This document shows positions 1-8,837 of a stretch of 34,674 nucleotides of DNA, in pieces (the first letter of the stretch is position 1; every line of letters starts with the position of its first letter). Under the pieces are notes generated by a model. The model saw only the letters and a list, made by a program, of their open reading frames with translations. It did no database searches and was not told the origin of the DNA. Source of the DNA: Lachnospiraceae bacterium. Lineage in GTDB: Bacteria; Bacillota; Clostridia; Lachnospirales; Lachnospiraceae. The stretch spans positions 1-34,674 of the forward strand of contig JAFSCH010000042.1 in assembly GCA_017436865.1 (NCBI GenBank), written 5' to 3'. Made by a program: the position numbers and the translations under genes.

Positions 1-36
1 TAGTTTCTTTTTAATTCTGTCTTGTTCTCTGCTCAT
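1..36 (-). CDS. 5' end of a divergent gene, runs off the window
   Basis: Reading the minus strand, an ATG at 36-34 opens a frame that stays open to the window edge and starts MSREQDRIKKKL. An AGAGGAA ribosome-binding sequence lies about 7 bases upstream of it (positions 43-49 region). Only 12 codons are visible, so no product can be named. The lysine-rich start and good Shine-Dalgarno make a real gene more likely than chance, but the evidence is thin. Confidence 0.4.
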   Translation of the reverse strand, partial: MSREQDRIKKKL

Positions 37-165
37 TTTTTTCCTCTGCGATAAAGTTTTTCTTTTATTTTACCTTATCACAATGAAAATGGCTAAAATT
101 AAGCACATTTATTGCGAATTATTTTTACCTGTCAGAGCTGTATTTTGGCACAGGCTTGTGGAAGT

Positions 166-447
166 ATGAGAGAAGATTATCTTACTAATATATTTGGAAG
201 GATGCAAAGTGTAAGACCAGAGAAGTGGTATATAGATGGAGAAACAAAAGGAAGATACAGCTATGATTTAGATGTTACCGAGATTATAGATAGAAAAAAA
301 GTGTCAAGTATAGAACCAGAAACATTTCACATAGAGTGCATGAAGTGTATTAATATTAGTGGAAGAAAATGGCATTTGCGGGAACGGTGTGAAGAGAATA
401 TTTTTAGTGAAAAATGTGTAGAGGATAAGCCAGATGAAGTGGAATGA
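166..447 (+). CDS. Small cysteine-containing protein, first gene of the SMC-ATPase operon
   Basis: I do not recognise this protein. From the ATG at 166 it would be 93 aa; an in-frame TTG at 112 would add 18 residues including a CQSC pair. Neither start has a convincing ribosome site, and an in-frame stop lies at 100. The C-terminal part has a CMKC pair and two further cysteines (HIECMKC, RERC, SEKC), which could bind zinc. Its last 14 bases overlap the start of the next gene, so translation is probably coupled and the two should work together. In Lamassu/ABC-three-component loci the first gene is normally a larger effector such as a nuclease. This short product may be a reduced component or the remnant of one. 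That is inference from position only. Confidence 0.5.
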   Translation: MREDYLTNIFGRMQSVRPEKWYIDGETKGRYSYDLDVTEIIDRKKVSSIEPETFHIECMKCINISGRKWHLRERCEENIFSEKCVEDKPDEVE

Positions 448-1093
448 GTGTTTTGAAAAATATAATTATAGTTCATTAATTGAGCAGGATACAAATGGTA
501 ATCGCAAGCTTTTGATTCCTATGTTTGAGGAAGATGGGCAGATACCGGCAGAGTTGGAAGAAGTGTACTTGAGTGCGTTGACGGATGAATTAATTGTAAT
601 CATCCGTCTGAAAGAGGAAATGAACGTAGCCGATGTGTGTGCAAAGTGGGACAGCAGGATTATGGCTTTTATAAACTTTGGTCATTTACCCGGCGAAAAT
701 AATGGGAAAGAGCATATGCGTAAGATTAGATATAATGTGGTTCAAATATTATTGCATGAGCATGAGGTAGATAAAAGGTTAGAGAAGGATACGTCAATTT
801 CGCGTAAAATCTTTTTACGCTGTGATGAGGATAATGAATTAGACAGTGAGAATCGGTTACTGTTGCCATTTTGGTATGATGAATTTGATAGCATTATAAT
901 AGACCCGGAAAGGGAAATAAAGTTAAAAGAGCTCTTACCAGTGGGAGAAGAAACAGATTTCCTAAGAAAAAGTCGCGTGAAGATTCGCAAGAAAAAAAAT
1001 AGTAATGAGGAACAGTTAAACTTTAGCAAAGAGGAATCGGATGTACTGAAAGGATGGCTTGAGACGGATGAAACTGAAGAAGATAACAATTGA
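434..1093 (+). CDS. Middle component of an SMC/ABC-ATPase defence-like system (putative)
   Basis: A 219-aa acidic protein without signal peptide or membrane segment. It lies between a small upstream gene (14-base overlap) and a zinc-hook ABC ATPase (26-base overlap). A GAGGAT ribosome site precedes the ATG. This position, the size near 200 aa and the companion ATPase match the 'middle component' of ABC-three-component systems and LmuC of Lamassu, small proteins thought to bridge effector and ATPase. Residues around 125-150 (SRKIFLRCDEDNELDSENR) followed by LLLPFWYDEFD resemble segments I associate loosely with such components, but I cannot confirm family membership by eye. The C-terminus is highly charged and may be disordered. 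Function is inferred from context. Confidence 0.6.
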   Translation: MKWNECFEKYNYSSLIEQDTNGNRKLLIPMFEEDGQIPAELEEVYLSALTDELIVIIRLKEEMNVADVCAKWDSRIMAFINFGHLPGENNGKEHMRKIRYNVVQILLHEHEVDKRLEKDTSISRKIFLRCDEDNELDSENRLLLPFWYDEFDSIIIDPEREIKLKELLPVGEETDFLRKSRVKIRKKKNSNEEQLNFSKEESDVLKGWLETDETEEDNN

Positions 1094-3482
1094 AAATTTT
1101 CGAGGTTTTTCAGGAAGACATGAGTTTGATTTTGAGGAAAAGGCATTAATTATGCTTACAGCGCCAAATGGAAATGGGAAAACCTCATTATTGGATGCCA
1201 TTGAATGGTGTTTGACGGGAAATATTAAACGTATTCAGGATGTATACCAAAGACGTAATACGAATGCAACAGAGAGAAAAGAAAATAGAAGTGCGGTATT
1301 AAAAAATGAAAACCACTTAACAGATAAGACAGAAGTTATCCTTGAAATAAAGAATGATACAGAGGAGTATACAATTAAACGTACCCAGAGCAGGGATACA
1401 TTAGAGGATAAGGGAAAGGTATATGTAAATCAGTTGAGTGGGGAGCAGGCAGAAGGAAAATTGGAAAGTATGACGGATTTGAAAAACTTTTACAAATATC
1501 ATTTTTGTGATATGCAGAAAACATTCAATTTTCTGACAAAAAGCAGAGATGATATGGAGGTGGAGTTTGCAGATTTTTCATCTGATTATTCGGAAGCAGA
1601 GAATGTTGTGCATAACCTAGAACTGTATATTAAAGATTTAGAAACTTATATTGAAAACAGTAATCAGGAAAAAGCAAAAGTGGAGAAGGATATAAAGAAT
1701 TGTGAGGAAGCAATTGAAAAGTATAAGTCATCAGCAGAGATACTTCCATACAATTCCCAGATACTATTTGCAGGAGAACAGACAGATATAAAAAACATGA
1801 CATTAGAGCAGTTACAGGAGCAATTGCAGGCATTGTATCGGTGTGGCTATACCCATGCATATGAACTGTTAGGATATAAGCAGAATAGTGCATCAGCAGA
1901 AAAGGTAAGAAAAGAGTTGGAAGTTATAAAGAAGGAGCTTTCAGAACAGGAAGAACATATTAAAGAGACCTTGAAAAAGGAGGCAAATAAAGCAGATGTT
2001 CGTACAGCGGCAGAGCGTGAGTATAAGAAATATAGTGAGATGAAGCTGACGAAAGAGAGTTTGGCGGGAAATAGAGAGGAATTATTTAAACTTAATCATG
2101 ATAATTTCACGCAGGATTACTGGAAAGAGAGTAGTGAGAGATTAGAGGAGTTAGGAAAAGCTCAAAAGACATTGCAAAAAGAGCTTAAGACTTTAAATAA
2201 GGGAAACGAAATACTGGATATTCTTACGTCTATCACAAATGGAAAAGAAAGTCTGACAGCATATCGTAAGGAAATGCAGAAGCACGGGGATGGTATTACA
2301 GTACAGTGTCCTGTTTGTGGTTCAGAACAGTTTGGTATAATAGATGAACATGAGATAACCAAGCAGGCACAGGAATATCAGGCTGAGCATAAGGAGCTTA
2401 TTGAACAGAAGAAAAAGGACGAAGAAAAACTGAAAAAAGATGTACAGAAAATCGAGGAAGAACAATTAAGCAAGGCAGAAGCTGTTTTAAGAGAAGCAGT
2501 AGAGAATGCAAAAGAAAAGTTTGAGAGCTTAATTTCTCTGTATAATGCAACAAAGGTGTATTTTGATTCACTTCAAACATTACAAAAGGTGGATAAAGAC
2601 ATATTTTCATCTGAGAAGATGTTGATAATGAGTAATGTAGATGAGGAAATCAAACATACAGACGAGAAAATACTTTCACAAGAAAAGATAGCTGAATTGG
2701 ATACAGAAGTGCAAAAAATACTGCAGAATGTAAATTATTCGGATAAGGAAGAACTGTCTCCAGAGAGTCTGTTAGAAGAAGTAGCACGAAGAGCTGAAAA
2801 TGCACCAACAGAAGTACAATATGATGAAAAATTGTTATTTGGAAAGATTAGCTCTGTTCGTAGTTATATAAGCAATACAGAATATGTACAGGCTACACAG
2901 AAGCATGCGGATGCAAAGAAGAAAACTGCTCAAATCGAGGGTGATATTGTTGGATGGAACAAGCTTATAGATAAAGCGAATAAAAGAAAGAATAAAATAG
3001 CAACGGCAAAGGATGAATTAAAGGAGGAAGAGTATAATCAAGTTGGACCATATCTATTTAAGTTCTTCTGCAAGTTATCCAGAGATGTGAGGATTGGCGG
3101 AATGGATATTAAGTTTACTGATGGGAAAAAGGTGGCTCTGTTAAATGACAAGAATAGTTCGCTTTTGAATATTTTCAGTGATGGTCAGCTGAGTGTATTT
3201 ATGTTGTCTTATTTTCTCGGAAACATTTTTCGCTTGAAGGATGTAGAGAAAATGCCGATATATTTTATAGATGATATTACTAGCTGTATGGATGACATTA
3301 ATATGCTGGCATTTATTGATCTTTTGAAGTATCAACTTTTAGATTCTGGCAGTGCGATGAAACAGATATTTTTTGCTACCTGCGACAACAGAATAGAGGA
3401 TTTATTGGAATATAAAATCAAAAACTGTGGAATCGCTTATAAAAAGCTGGATGCAAAAGCTTTTCAGCAGAGTAGGGTATAA
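1068..3482 (+). CDS. SMC/RecN-like ABC ATPase with zinc hook (LmuB/ABC-3C type)
   Basis: An 804-aa chromosome-segregation-type ATPase. The N-terminus starts MKLKKITIENFRGF and carries a Walker A loop, APNGNGKTS, at residues 32-40. Long coiled coils follow, broken by a CPVC zinc-hook motif at 414-417. The C-terminal half-ATPase has an ABC signature FSDGQLS (703-709) and a Walker B IYFIDDITS (731-739), where the usual catalytic Glu is Asp736, as often seen in RecF/RloC-like families. The ATG at 1068 is preferred over the TTG at 1059 because AAAGGATGG lies at a workable distance. SMC-like proteins of this build recognise foreign or damaged DNA in Lamassu, Wadjet and ABC-three-component immunity. 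Here it closes an overlapping three-gene operon next to a recombinase. An ordinary SbcC/RecN repair role is less likely because the SbcD and other repair partners are absent. Confidence 0.8.
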   Translation: MKLKKITIENFRGFSGRHEFDFEEKALIMLTAPNGNGKTSLLDAIEWCLTGNIKRIQDVYQRRNTNATERKENRSAVLKNENHLTDKTEVILEIKNDTEEYTIKRTQSRDTLEDKGKVYVNQLSGEQAEGKLESMTDLKNFYKYHFCDMQKTFNFLTKSRDDMEVEFADFSSDYSEAENVVHNLELYIKDLETYIENSNQEKAKVEKDIKNCEEAIEKYKSSAEILPYNSQILFAGEQTDIKNMTLEQLQEQLQALYRCGYTHAYELLGYKQNSASAEKVRKELEVIKKELSEQEEHIKETLKKEANKADVRTAAEREYKKYSEMKLTKESLAGNREELFKLNHDNFTQDYWKESSERLEELGKAQKTLQKELKTLNKGNEILDILTSITNGKESLTAYRKEMQKHGDGITVQCPVCGSEQFGIIDEHEITKQAQEYQAEHKELIEQKKKDEEKLKKDVQKIEEEQLSKAEAVLREAVENAKEKFESLISLYNATKVYFDSLQTLQKVDKDIFSSEKMLIMSNVDEEIKHTDEKILSQEKIAELDTEVQKILQNVNYSDKEELSPESLLEEVARRAENAPTEVQYDEKLLFGKISSVRSYISNTEYVQATQKHADAKKKTAQIEGDIVGWNKLIDKANKRKNKIATAKDELKEEEYNQVGPYLFKFFCKLSRDVRIGGMDIKFTDGKKVALLNDKNSSLLNIFSDGQLSVFMLSYFLGNIFRLKDVEKMPIYFIDDITSCMDDINMLAFIDLLKYQLLDSGSAMKQIFFATCDNRIEDLLEYKIKNCGIAYKKLDAKAFQQSRV

Positions 3483-3590
3483 GCAGATAGCACGATAACC
3501 GTTTTTCAACAGATAAGAGAGTATAGATGAAATGATATACTATAATTAAGAAGTTTTATGTCATTTTTCTATACAAAGGAGGCTGTTGAA

Positions 3591-4520
3591 ATGGAGCTAA
3601 ATGAGGAAATGCGCAAGTATCTGCAATATTGTAAGTGTCAAAAGGAGCTTGATGGTAAGACGATAAGAGCTTATCAGACGGACTTGGAGCAATTTATTTT
3701 GTTTTTACAAGAGAATGGTGAAGTAGTAAATAAAGAAACAGTAAATTTATATCTGATAGATATTCATGCCAGATATAAGCAGAAGACAGTAAAAAGAAAA
3801 ATTGCCAGTGTAAAAGCTTTTTTTGGCTATTTAGAGGATGAAGAGATTATTGAACTGAATCCTATGCATAGGATAAAGACGAAATTTAAAGAAGAGCAGG
3901 TGCTGCCCAAAATTGTGCCAAGGAATGTGATAGAACAGCTATTGAAGCATCTTTATATGAAAAATGCTTCGCAGAGTTGTTCAGATTGGCAGAAGAAACT
4001 TATTTTAAGAGATATAGCTGTGATTGAAATGTTGTTTGCAACAGGAATACGCATTTCAGAGCTGTGTCAATTAAAAAGCAAATTTTTTGATATGGAAGAG
4101 GGTGTATTGTGTATACAGGGGAAAGGAGGAAAAGAACGTTACCTGCAAATTGGTAATATGGATGTGCTGAATATATTAACTGAATATAGAAAACAGTATA
4201 GAGATGTAATAGAAAAACATGGTTTTTTCTTCGTGAACCGATATGGACAGCCCCTGTCAGAGCAATCTGCCAGACGTATGCTCCATAAATACGCAAGAGA
4301 TATAAAGGCAGACATATCTATTACGCCTCATATGCTTCGTCATTCCTTTGCGACATACTTGATGGAAGAAGAGGTAAATATTCGATATATACAGAAGATG
4401 TTAGGGCATTCTTCCATAACAACAACTCAGATTTATACATATGTTGCAACGGAAAAGGAAAGAGAACTACTTAGGACAAGACACCCTAGAAATAAGATGC
4501 AAATTGGAAATGTTAAATGA
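3591..4520 (+). CDS. XerC/XerD-family tyrosine recombinase, candidate invertase
   Basis: A 309-aa site-specific recombinase with an N-terminal SAM-like core-binding domain (about 5-85) and a C-terminal catalytic domain. The full catalytic set is visible: Arg154 in TGIRISEL, Lys in GKGGKER (178-181), HMLR (His247, Arg250), LGH (His273) and nucleophile Tyr282 in TQIYTYV. It should be active. The ATG at 3591 has a perfect AAAGGAGG 7 bases upstream, so I prefer it to an earlier start at 3558. The enzyme is an orphan Xer, too far from housekeeping neighbours to be assumed chromosomal XerC. Its gene ends 6 bases before a 30-bp inverted repeat whose partner is 4.2 kb away, the arrangement of phase-variation recombinases such as RecV of Clostridioides difficile. 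That it inverts this segment is inference. Confidence 0.93.
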   Translation: MELNEEMRKYLQYCKCQKELDGKTIRAYQTDLEQFILFLQENGEVVNKETVNLYLIDIHARYKQKTVKRKIASVKAFFGYLEDEEIIELNPMHRIKTKFKEEQVLPKIVPRNVIEQLLKHLYMKNASQSCSDWQKKLILRDIAVIEMLFATGIRISELCQLKSKFFDMEEGVLCIQGKGGKERYLQIGNMDVLNILTEYRKQYRDVIEKHGFFFVNRYGQPLSEQSARRMLHKYARDIKADISITPHMLRHSFATYLMEEEVNIRYIQKMLGHSSITTTQIYTYVATEKERELLRTRHPRNKMQIGNVK

Positions 4521-4526
4521 AGATTC

Positions 4527-4556
4527 GGTACTGATAATTGGAAATTATCGGGCTGA
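4527..4556 (+). repeat. Left inverted repeat of the putative invertible segment
   Basis: Thirty bases that are the exact reverse complement of 8715-8744. The centre is a dyad, GATAATT-GGA-AATTATC (4533-4549), like the paired arm sites bound by tyrosine recombinases, with asymmetric outer bases GGTACT and GGGCTGA. It sits 6 bases after the recombinase stop codon. Confidence 0.9.
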
Positions 4557-4595
4557 TGAGAGATTGGGATATTATCATGATAGGTGTGGTGAAAA

Positions 4596-6926
4596 ATGAT
4601 AGATTTTAAATTTGTATGTCGTGAAGAAGAACTTAATTTTGCTCAAGAAGCATTACAGGAAAAAAAGCTTACAATTTATTATTATTTTAGTAATAGTGGT
4701 TTGTCTCATTATTTAAAAAAATTAAGTATTAATTTAAATACCTGTACTGAAATATGTTTCTACGTCAATTGTGCTAAAAACCAAAATATAGCTGTTCAAA
4801 TAGCAACACAAATTATTTCAGGATTTGATAAAAATAAAATGCGTAAATATACGCAGGATGCAGGTGAAGTGGTAAAAAAAATTATAGAATCATTAGTGTC
4901 ATCAATAGACATTATTCCTATTGTGAATGTAGGGGAAATGATATCCGCGTTTACATCGGCAATAAAAAATACACTTGACACAGATATAGAACATTTATCG
5001 GATTATAAGCTTGAAAAAGCTATAATATCCATGTTTAAACAAATTACTAAACAGGAAAAAATAAATAATATTTATATTTTGATTGATGATGCAAGTGCTT
5101 TGAAACCAGAGTCCTTAGATTTTTTGGCTAAGATTATGGATTATAAATTAATAAAGCTTTTGGTTACAATACCAAATAATCATATTAATTTAGGAATAGA
5201 AAACTTATCAAAAATTTGCACAAATGAATTTGAAACATATGAAATACAAAAAACGTTTGAACGCCCTGATAATAATATGATAAGAGGATTATATAAATGC
5301 TATAATTGCAATTACGATGAGAAATATTTAAATGTTTTTGAAAGATATGAAAGAAATATTCATATTATCATGTCGTATATTCGTGGATTTCATATGAATT
5401 TTATGCAATTAGATAAAAATTCTACTCGCATATTAAAAATTTTGTTAATCTTAAATACATCTATAGATAGTATAACCTTATCCAATATATACATTCGAAC
5501 TTTTCACTTACCTGTTAAAACTGAATATAAGGACTTTTGGGCGCTTATTAATAAAATGAACGAACAAGGATTTTTAATTGTAGATCAACATGATTGTATA
5601 CATTTAAATCATAATATAGTAAGTGAAGAGGAAATAAAAATTACATTAATTGAACGTTTATCTATTTCGCGTGATATTGTTGATTCATTTGAAACATGCA
5701 AAGAGCAATTAACTATTCCTCATTTAAAATTTGCAATACATAATTTAGACAAAGACTATAATAGACGTAAATCATATATTATGTTGTTATTAGATAAGCA
5801 AAAAATAAATGGACAAATAGAACAGCAATATCTAGATATGCTTTTTTATTTAGATAATAAGAAGGATTTAGTAAAGATATGTTCTATGTATTACAATTTG
5901 CAAGTATATGATGTCCCATTCTTAAGACTCAAACAGCATATAGAGTTTTTAGAAGAAAGAGAGTGTATGGACCTACTAGCCTTACTACAAGAACGTTTAC
6001 ATAAAGATGATTATTGTCAAAAACTTCGTAACCTACTTCATAGTAGTACCAATATAAATGAAAGATGCCTATTGCTAGCAATATTATTTACTGCATTGTT
6101 TAATAATGGAGAAAATGAAGAGTGTTTAAAAATATTATATGATACAAATTATGAGTTCTATTATAAAAAATTTAGAGTGTCAAGTTATTATCATTTTTTG
6201 CTTAGAAATGTTAGTTACTATATAGAAGATGTTGAAGAAGGAATTCAAAACTATAATTTTTGTCTATCAAAATTTAAAAATTGCGATCCAGTTAATTATA
6301 ATAGAACATTATCAAATTATATTGGATATCTAATGAAGCAAGCATCGAATAAACATGCATTAAAAAGGCTACATGATAAAATTGATGAAGTTGAAACTAT
6401 TTTGGAGTTTAATGATCAAAAGTATTTATATTTAAATATTAACTATGGAATTTATTTAATGCTTGAAACAGATGCAGATCCAACACCATATTTTGATTCG
6501 ATTGTATTTAATACAGGAACAACAGAGACACCACATATTTATGCCAAAATTAATCAAGCATTATATGTTGCTAAAAATAATCCCGCCAAGGCACTTTCTT
6601 GCCTTGACGAAATTTTTTATGATTTGATTTACGAATCAAATGTAATACCAACAAAAGTTTTCTATAAAATAAATAGATTATTGGTTGAATATATGAACGG
6701 CATAAATAATATAGAATTATTAGAAGAAATTAAATCAGAACCTTTACGAGGTGATGAAAAATATACCAATAAATTATATTCCTTTTATGCATATCGGTTT
6801 AAAAAGAAGATAAAATATAAGCCTAATGATTGGAAAATATGCTTTCTCCCTGGATATATTTTTTATCACGGCTTTGATGCAGAGTTACTTATATCAAGTT
6901 TAGCAACACCCAGTTCAAGAATATAA
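4596..6926 (+). CDS. STAND-like NTPase with degenerate P-loop and helical repeat C-terminus
   Basis: A 776-aa protein, very rich in Asn, Ile, Lys and Tyr. The start FVCREEELNFAQEAL (residues 6-20) is the typical entry of a signal-transduction (STAND/AAA_16) ATPase. Where the P-loop should be (27-41) it reads IYYYFSNSGLSHYL, lacking the Gly-Lys-Thr/Ser. A Walker-B-like IYILIDDA follows (159-166). A winged-helix-like region and a long all-helical C-terminal half of tetratricopeptide type come next; this is judged by eye. ATP binding is therefore doubtful and the protein may act as a scaffold or sensor. AGGTGTGGTGA precedes the ATG. The last 61 bases overlap the convergent ATP-grasp gene tail to tail. 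It lies inside the putative invertible segment, currently downstream of the recombinase gene. Role unknown; defence or regulation are guesses. Confidence 0.75.
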   Translation: MIDFKFVCREEELNFAQEALQEKKLTIYYYFSNSGLSHYLKKLSINLNTCTEICFYVNCAKNQNIAVQIATQIISGFDKNKMRKYTQDAGEVVKKIIESLVSSIDIIPIVNVGEMISAFTSAIKNTLDTDIEHLSDYKLEKAIISMFKQITKQEKINNIYILIDDASALKPESLDFLAKIMDYKLIKLLVTIPNNHINLGIENLSKICTNEFETYEIQKTFERPDNNMIRGLYKCYNCNYDEKYLNVFERYERNIHIIMSYIRGFHMNFMQLDKNSTRILKILLILNTSIDSITLSNIYIRTFHLPVKTEYKDFWALINKMNEQGFLIVDQHDCIHLNHNIVSEEEIKITLIERLSISRDIVDSFETCKEQLTIPHLKFAIHNLDKDYNRRKSYIMLLLDKQKINGQIEQQYLDMLFYLDNKKDLVKICSMYYNLQVYDVPFLRLKQHIEFLEERECMDLLALLQERLHKDDYCQKLRNLLHSSTNINERCLLLAILFTALFNNGENEECLKILYDTNYEFYYKKFRVSSYYHFLLRNVSYYIEDVEEGIQNYNFCLSKFKNCDPVNYNRTLSNYIGYLMKQASNKHALKRLHDKIDEVETILEFNDQKYLYLNINYGIYLMLETDADPTPYFDSIVFNTGTTETPHIYAKINQALYVAKNNPAKALSCLDEIFYDLIYESNVIPTKVFYKINRLLVEYMNGINNIELLEEIKSEPLRGDEKYTNKLYSFYAYRFKKKIKYKPNDWKICFLPGYIFYHGFDAELLISSLATPSSRI

Positions 6927-7864
6927 TTTATTAGTTCTTCATAATTCTTAAAATGACTATTAAGGAAACTATTTACAAAACCACCACGTATACCTAGATT
7001 CATCAAAACATTCACTTCTAGGAAATATGGTGTAAAACTTTCTTCCTCTAATATAAAATCAATTCTTGCATAATCACAAGGCTGCATCGCAGAATAGTAT
7101 TTTTGCGCAATATGCATTAACTGTTTATTTAGAGTAGAATCGGGGCTTTCAAACCGTTTCATTCCAGAATCGGCAAATCTTTTTTGGGAATGTGTCATAA
7201 TATTTCCTGTTTTGTCAGATATAGTATAGTGTGGAGCTGCGATTAACGGATTTCCAGATATAGTATTTAGTAAGGAAACACCATAACATAGTCCTTTTAT
7301 GTATTTTTCAACAATAACATCTAGATTTTGTTGAAAATAATATTCAGATTTCTTTATTGCATCTTCCCAAGTATAGCAAAGAGAACTTTCATCAATATTT
7401 ATTGATGCACTACCAAAACGTGGTTTCACAAAATATGGACCAGAAAAAGGTGGTATTTTACATAACGGATATTCTTTGGAGCAGACCACCCAAGGTGCAG
7501 TATTTATCCTTAAATGTTCAGCAAGTTGCTTTGATAAACTTTTATCTTCAACAAGTGCTCGGACATTTGGGGTTGCACCTATGTATTTAATATTGTAATA
7601 TTCGCATAGAGATTGAACAAAGATTTCACTATTTCTAAAGCCTAATCTGTTATACACAGACCAAACTAAGTCATATTTGTTATGGTTTTCTATTAGGAAT
7701 TCTATGTTACTTGCAGTGTCTATATTATATTTTGCCTTTTTTAATATTTCAACAATTTTCCAATGGTAAGTCTCTGCATAAAACTTTTCTTCTTGGGTTG
7801 AGGGTGGATTTAATATGATACCATTTGTAGGTGCAAATTGAGCTAAAAATAAGATATTAGGCAT
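6866..7864 (-). CDS. ATP-grasp ligase, D-Ala-D-Ala ligase-like
   Basis: A 332-aa ATP-grasp enzyme that should join a carboxylate to an amine or similar nucleophile using ATP. Visible features are a Rossmann-like N-terminal domain (MPNILFLAQFAP), the nucleotide-binding strand PYFVKPRFGSAS with Lys147, VIVEKYIKG (183-191), and the metal-binding set RIDF (Asp269) and FLEVNV (Glu283, Asn285). This fits the D-alanine-D-alanine ligase fold rather than carbamoyl-phosphate synthase. The ATG at 7864 has AAAGGAG 5 bases upstream; an alternative ATG at 7885 overlaps the upstream stop. It is co-transcribed with the methyltransferase 20 bases upstream. No murein genes are nearby, so a peptide or small-molecule modification role is more likely than cell-wall synthesis, but the substrate is unknown. 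Confidence 0.85.
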   Translation of the reverse strand: MPNILFLAQFAPTNGIILNPPSTQEEKFYAETYHWKIVEILKKAKYNIDTASNIEFLIENHNKYDLVWSVYNRLGFRNSEIFVQSLCEYYNIKYIGATPNVRALVEDKSLSKQLAEHLRINTAPWVVCSKEYPLCKIPPFSGPYFVKPRFGSASINIDESSLCYTWEDAIKKSEYYFQQNLDVIVEKYIKGLCYGVSLLNTISGNPLIAAPHYTISDKTGNIMTHSQKRFADSGMKRFESPDSTLNKQLMHIAQKYYSAMQPCDYARIDFILEEESFTPYFLEVNVLMNLGIRGGFVNSFLNSHFKNYEELINYILELGVAKLDISNSASKP

Positions 7865-7884
7865 TTCTACTCCTTTCTTTGACA

Positions 7885-8640
7885 TTAAATATGTCCAATA
7901 TAACAGCAGGTATTATTTTGTAATACCAATATTCCGTTTTGACAGTGTGATTCAAAATAGTACGACAAGTCTTCCATATATTTTTTATAATTTCCTTCAT
8001 TTCTATTTGGGCAATATGAAGCTGATTGATGTAGTCCTAAAAAACTTTCTTTATTAAATGTTATTGGATTAAAAAAACTTTTTGTGTCATAATTCCCGTT
8101 GAAAAAATTTTGATATTCAGCATTATTTTTGGCTCCGCGCATTCCTTTTGAAGAGCCAGAAAAATCAGAACAATATTTTTTGCTAATTAAATCAATTTCT
8201 TGTACCATTTTATCTTCTTCATCACGACAATTCCAAATCAAGATTACTTGTCCATTGGGTTTCAGAATACGTTGACATTCTTTTTTAAATGCCTCTCTAT
8301 TAAACCAATGAAAAGCTTGCGCGACAGTAACAAAATCTATGCACTGGTCATGTAATGTTGTGTCTTCTGCAGTTGCATTAATAGATATAAAATTGTTTGT
8401 ATGAGCTAGATTTAATTCAGCAACTTGACGCATATCATTGTTTGGCTCAACTGCATAAACTTGTCCACATATATCTAAAAGTTTTTTTGTAAAAATTCCA
8501 GTTCCTGAACCAATATCAGCAACATTAGAAGATTCATTTATGCCAATCTTAGAAGATAAGTATGAAAATAGTTCTTTTGGATATGTAGGGCGATATTTAT
8601 CGTAGATATCTGCAAGCCCATTGAATATGTTTTCATTCAT
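7885..8640 (-). CDS. Class I SAM-dependent methyltransferase
   Basis: A 251-aa methyltransferase of the Methyltransf_11/25 type. Motif I, VADIGSGTGIF, is at residues 40-50, the acidic residue after strand 2 is in YAVEPN (about 62-67), and the post-motif AQAFHWF near residue 110 is typical of small-molecule methyltransferases related to ubiquinone and tetracenomycin enzymes. AAGGAGG lies just upstream of the ATG. It is the first gene of the minus-strand unit in the putative invertible segment, followed by the ATP-grasp ligase. The pair looks like a small tailoring or biosynthetic module. The leader between its ATG and the right inverted repeat is only 74 bases and has no convincing promoter, so expression may depend on segment orientation. 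Substrate unknown. Confidence 0.88.
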   Translation of the reverse strand: MNENIFNGLADIYDKYRPTYPKELFSYLSSKIGINESSNVADIGSGTGIFTKKLLDICGQVYAVEPNNDMRQVAELNLAHTNNFISINATAEDTTLHDQCIDFVTVAQAFHWFNREAFKKECQRILKPNGQVILIWNCRDEEDKMVQEIDLISKKYCSDFSGSSKGMRGAKNNAEYQNFFNGNYDTKSFFNPITFNKESFLGLHQSASYCPNRNEGNYKKYMEDLSYYFESHCQNGILVLQNNTCCYIGHI

Positions 8641-8714
8641 ATCTACAACCTCCTTGTATAATGGTTAAATTGTTATAAGAACGTGTAAATTTTTGTTATT
8701 ATTGGTCGTCTTTT

Positions 8715-8744
8715 TCAGCCCGATAATTTCCAATTATCAGTACC
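8715..8744 (-). repeat. Right inverted repeat of the putative invertible segment
   Basis: Exact reverse complement of 4527-4556 over 30 bases; similarity then drops off in both directions. Same GATAATT-N3-AATTATC core. It lies 74 bases upstream of the methyltransferase start codon. Confidence 0.9.
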
Positions 8745-8837
8745 AAAGCTTTTGAGAAATACTTATATACTGAGAGGACATAAGGTTAAAAAAGGGATAA
8801 TAAGAAAGAAGATTTTTAGGTAAAAAGGTGGGGCAAC

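Larger units (their letters stand above)
4527..8744. mobile_element. Putative invertible DNA segment (about 4.2 kb) bounded by 30-bp inverted repeats
   Basis: The segment is bounded by perfect 30-bp inverted repeats and lies directly after a complete tyrosine recombinase gene. It carries one gene reading inward from the left repeat (ATG 39 bases inside) and a two-gene unit reading inward from the right repeat (ATG 74 bases inside). I see no strong sigma-A promoter in either short leader, so whichever unit follows the recombinase gene could be expressed by read-through from outside. Inversion would swap the units. The segment is visibly more AT-rich than both flanks, which suggests acquisition by transfer. 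Inversion itself has not been shown; the alternative is a static insertion framed by repeats. Confidence 0.7.
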
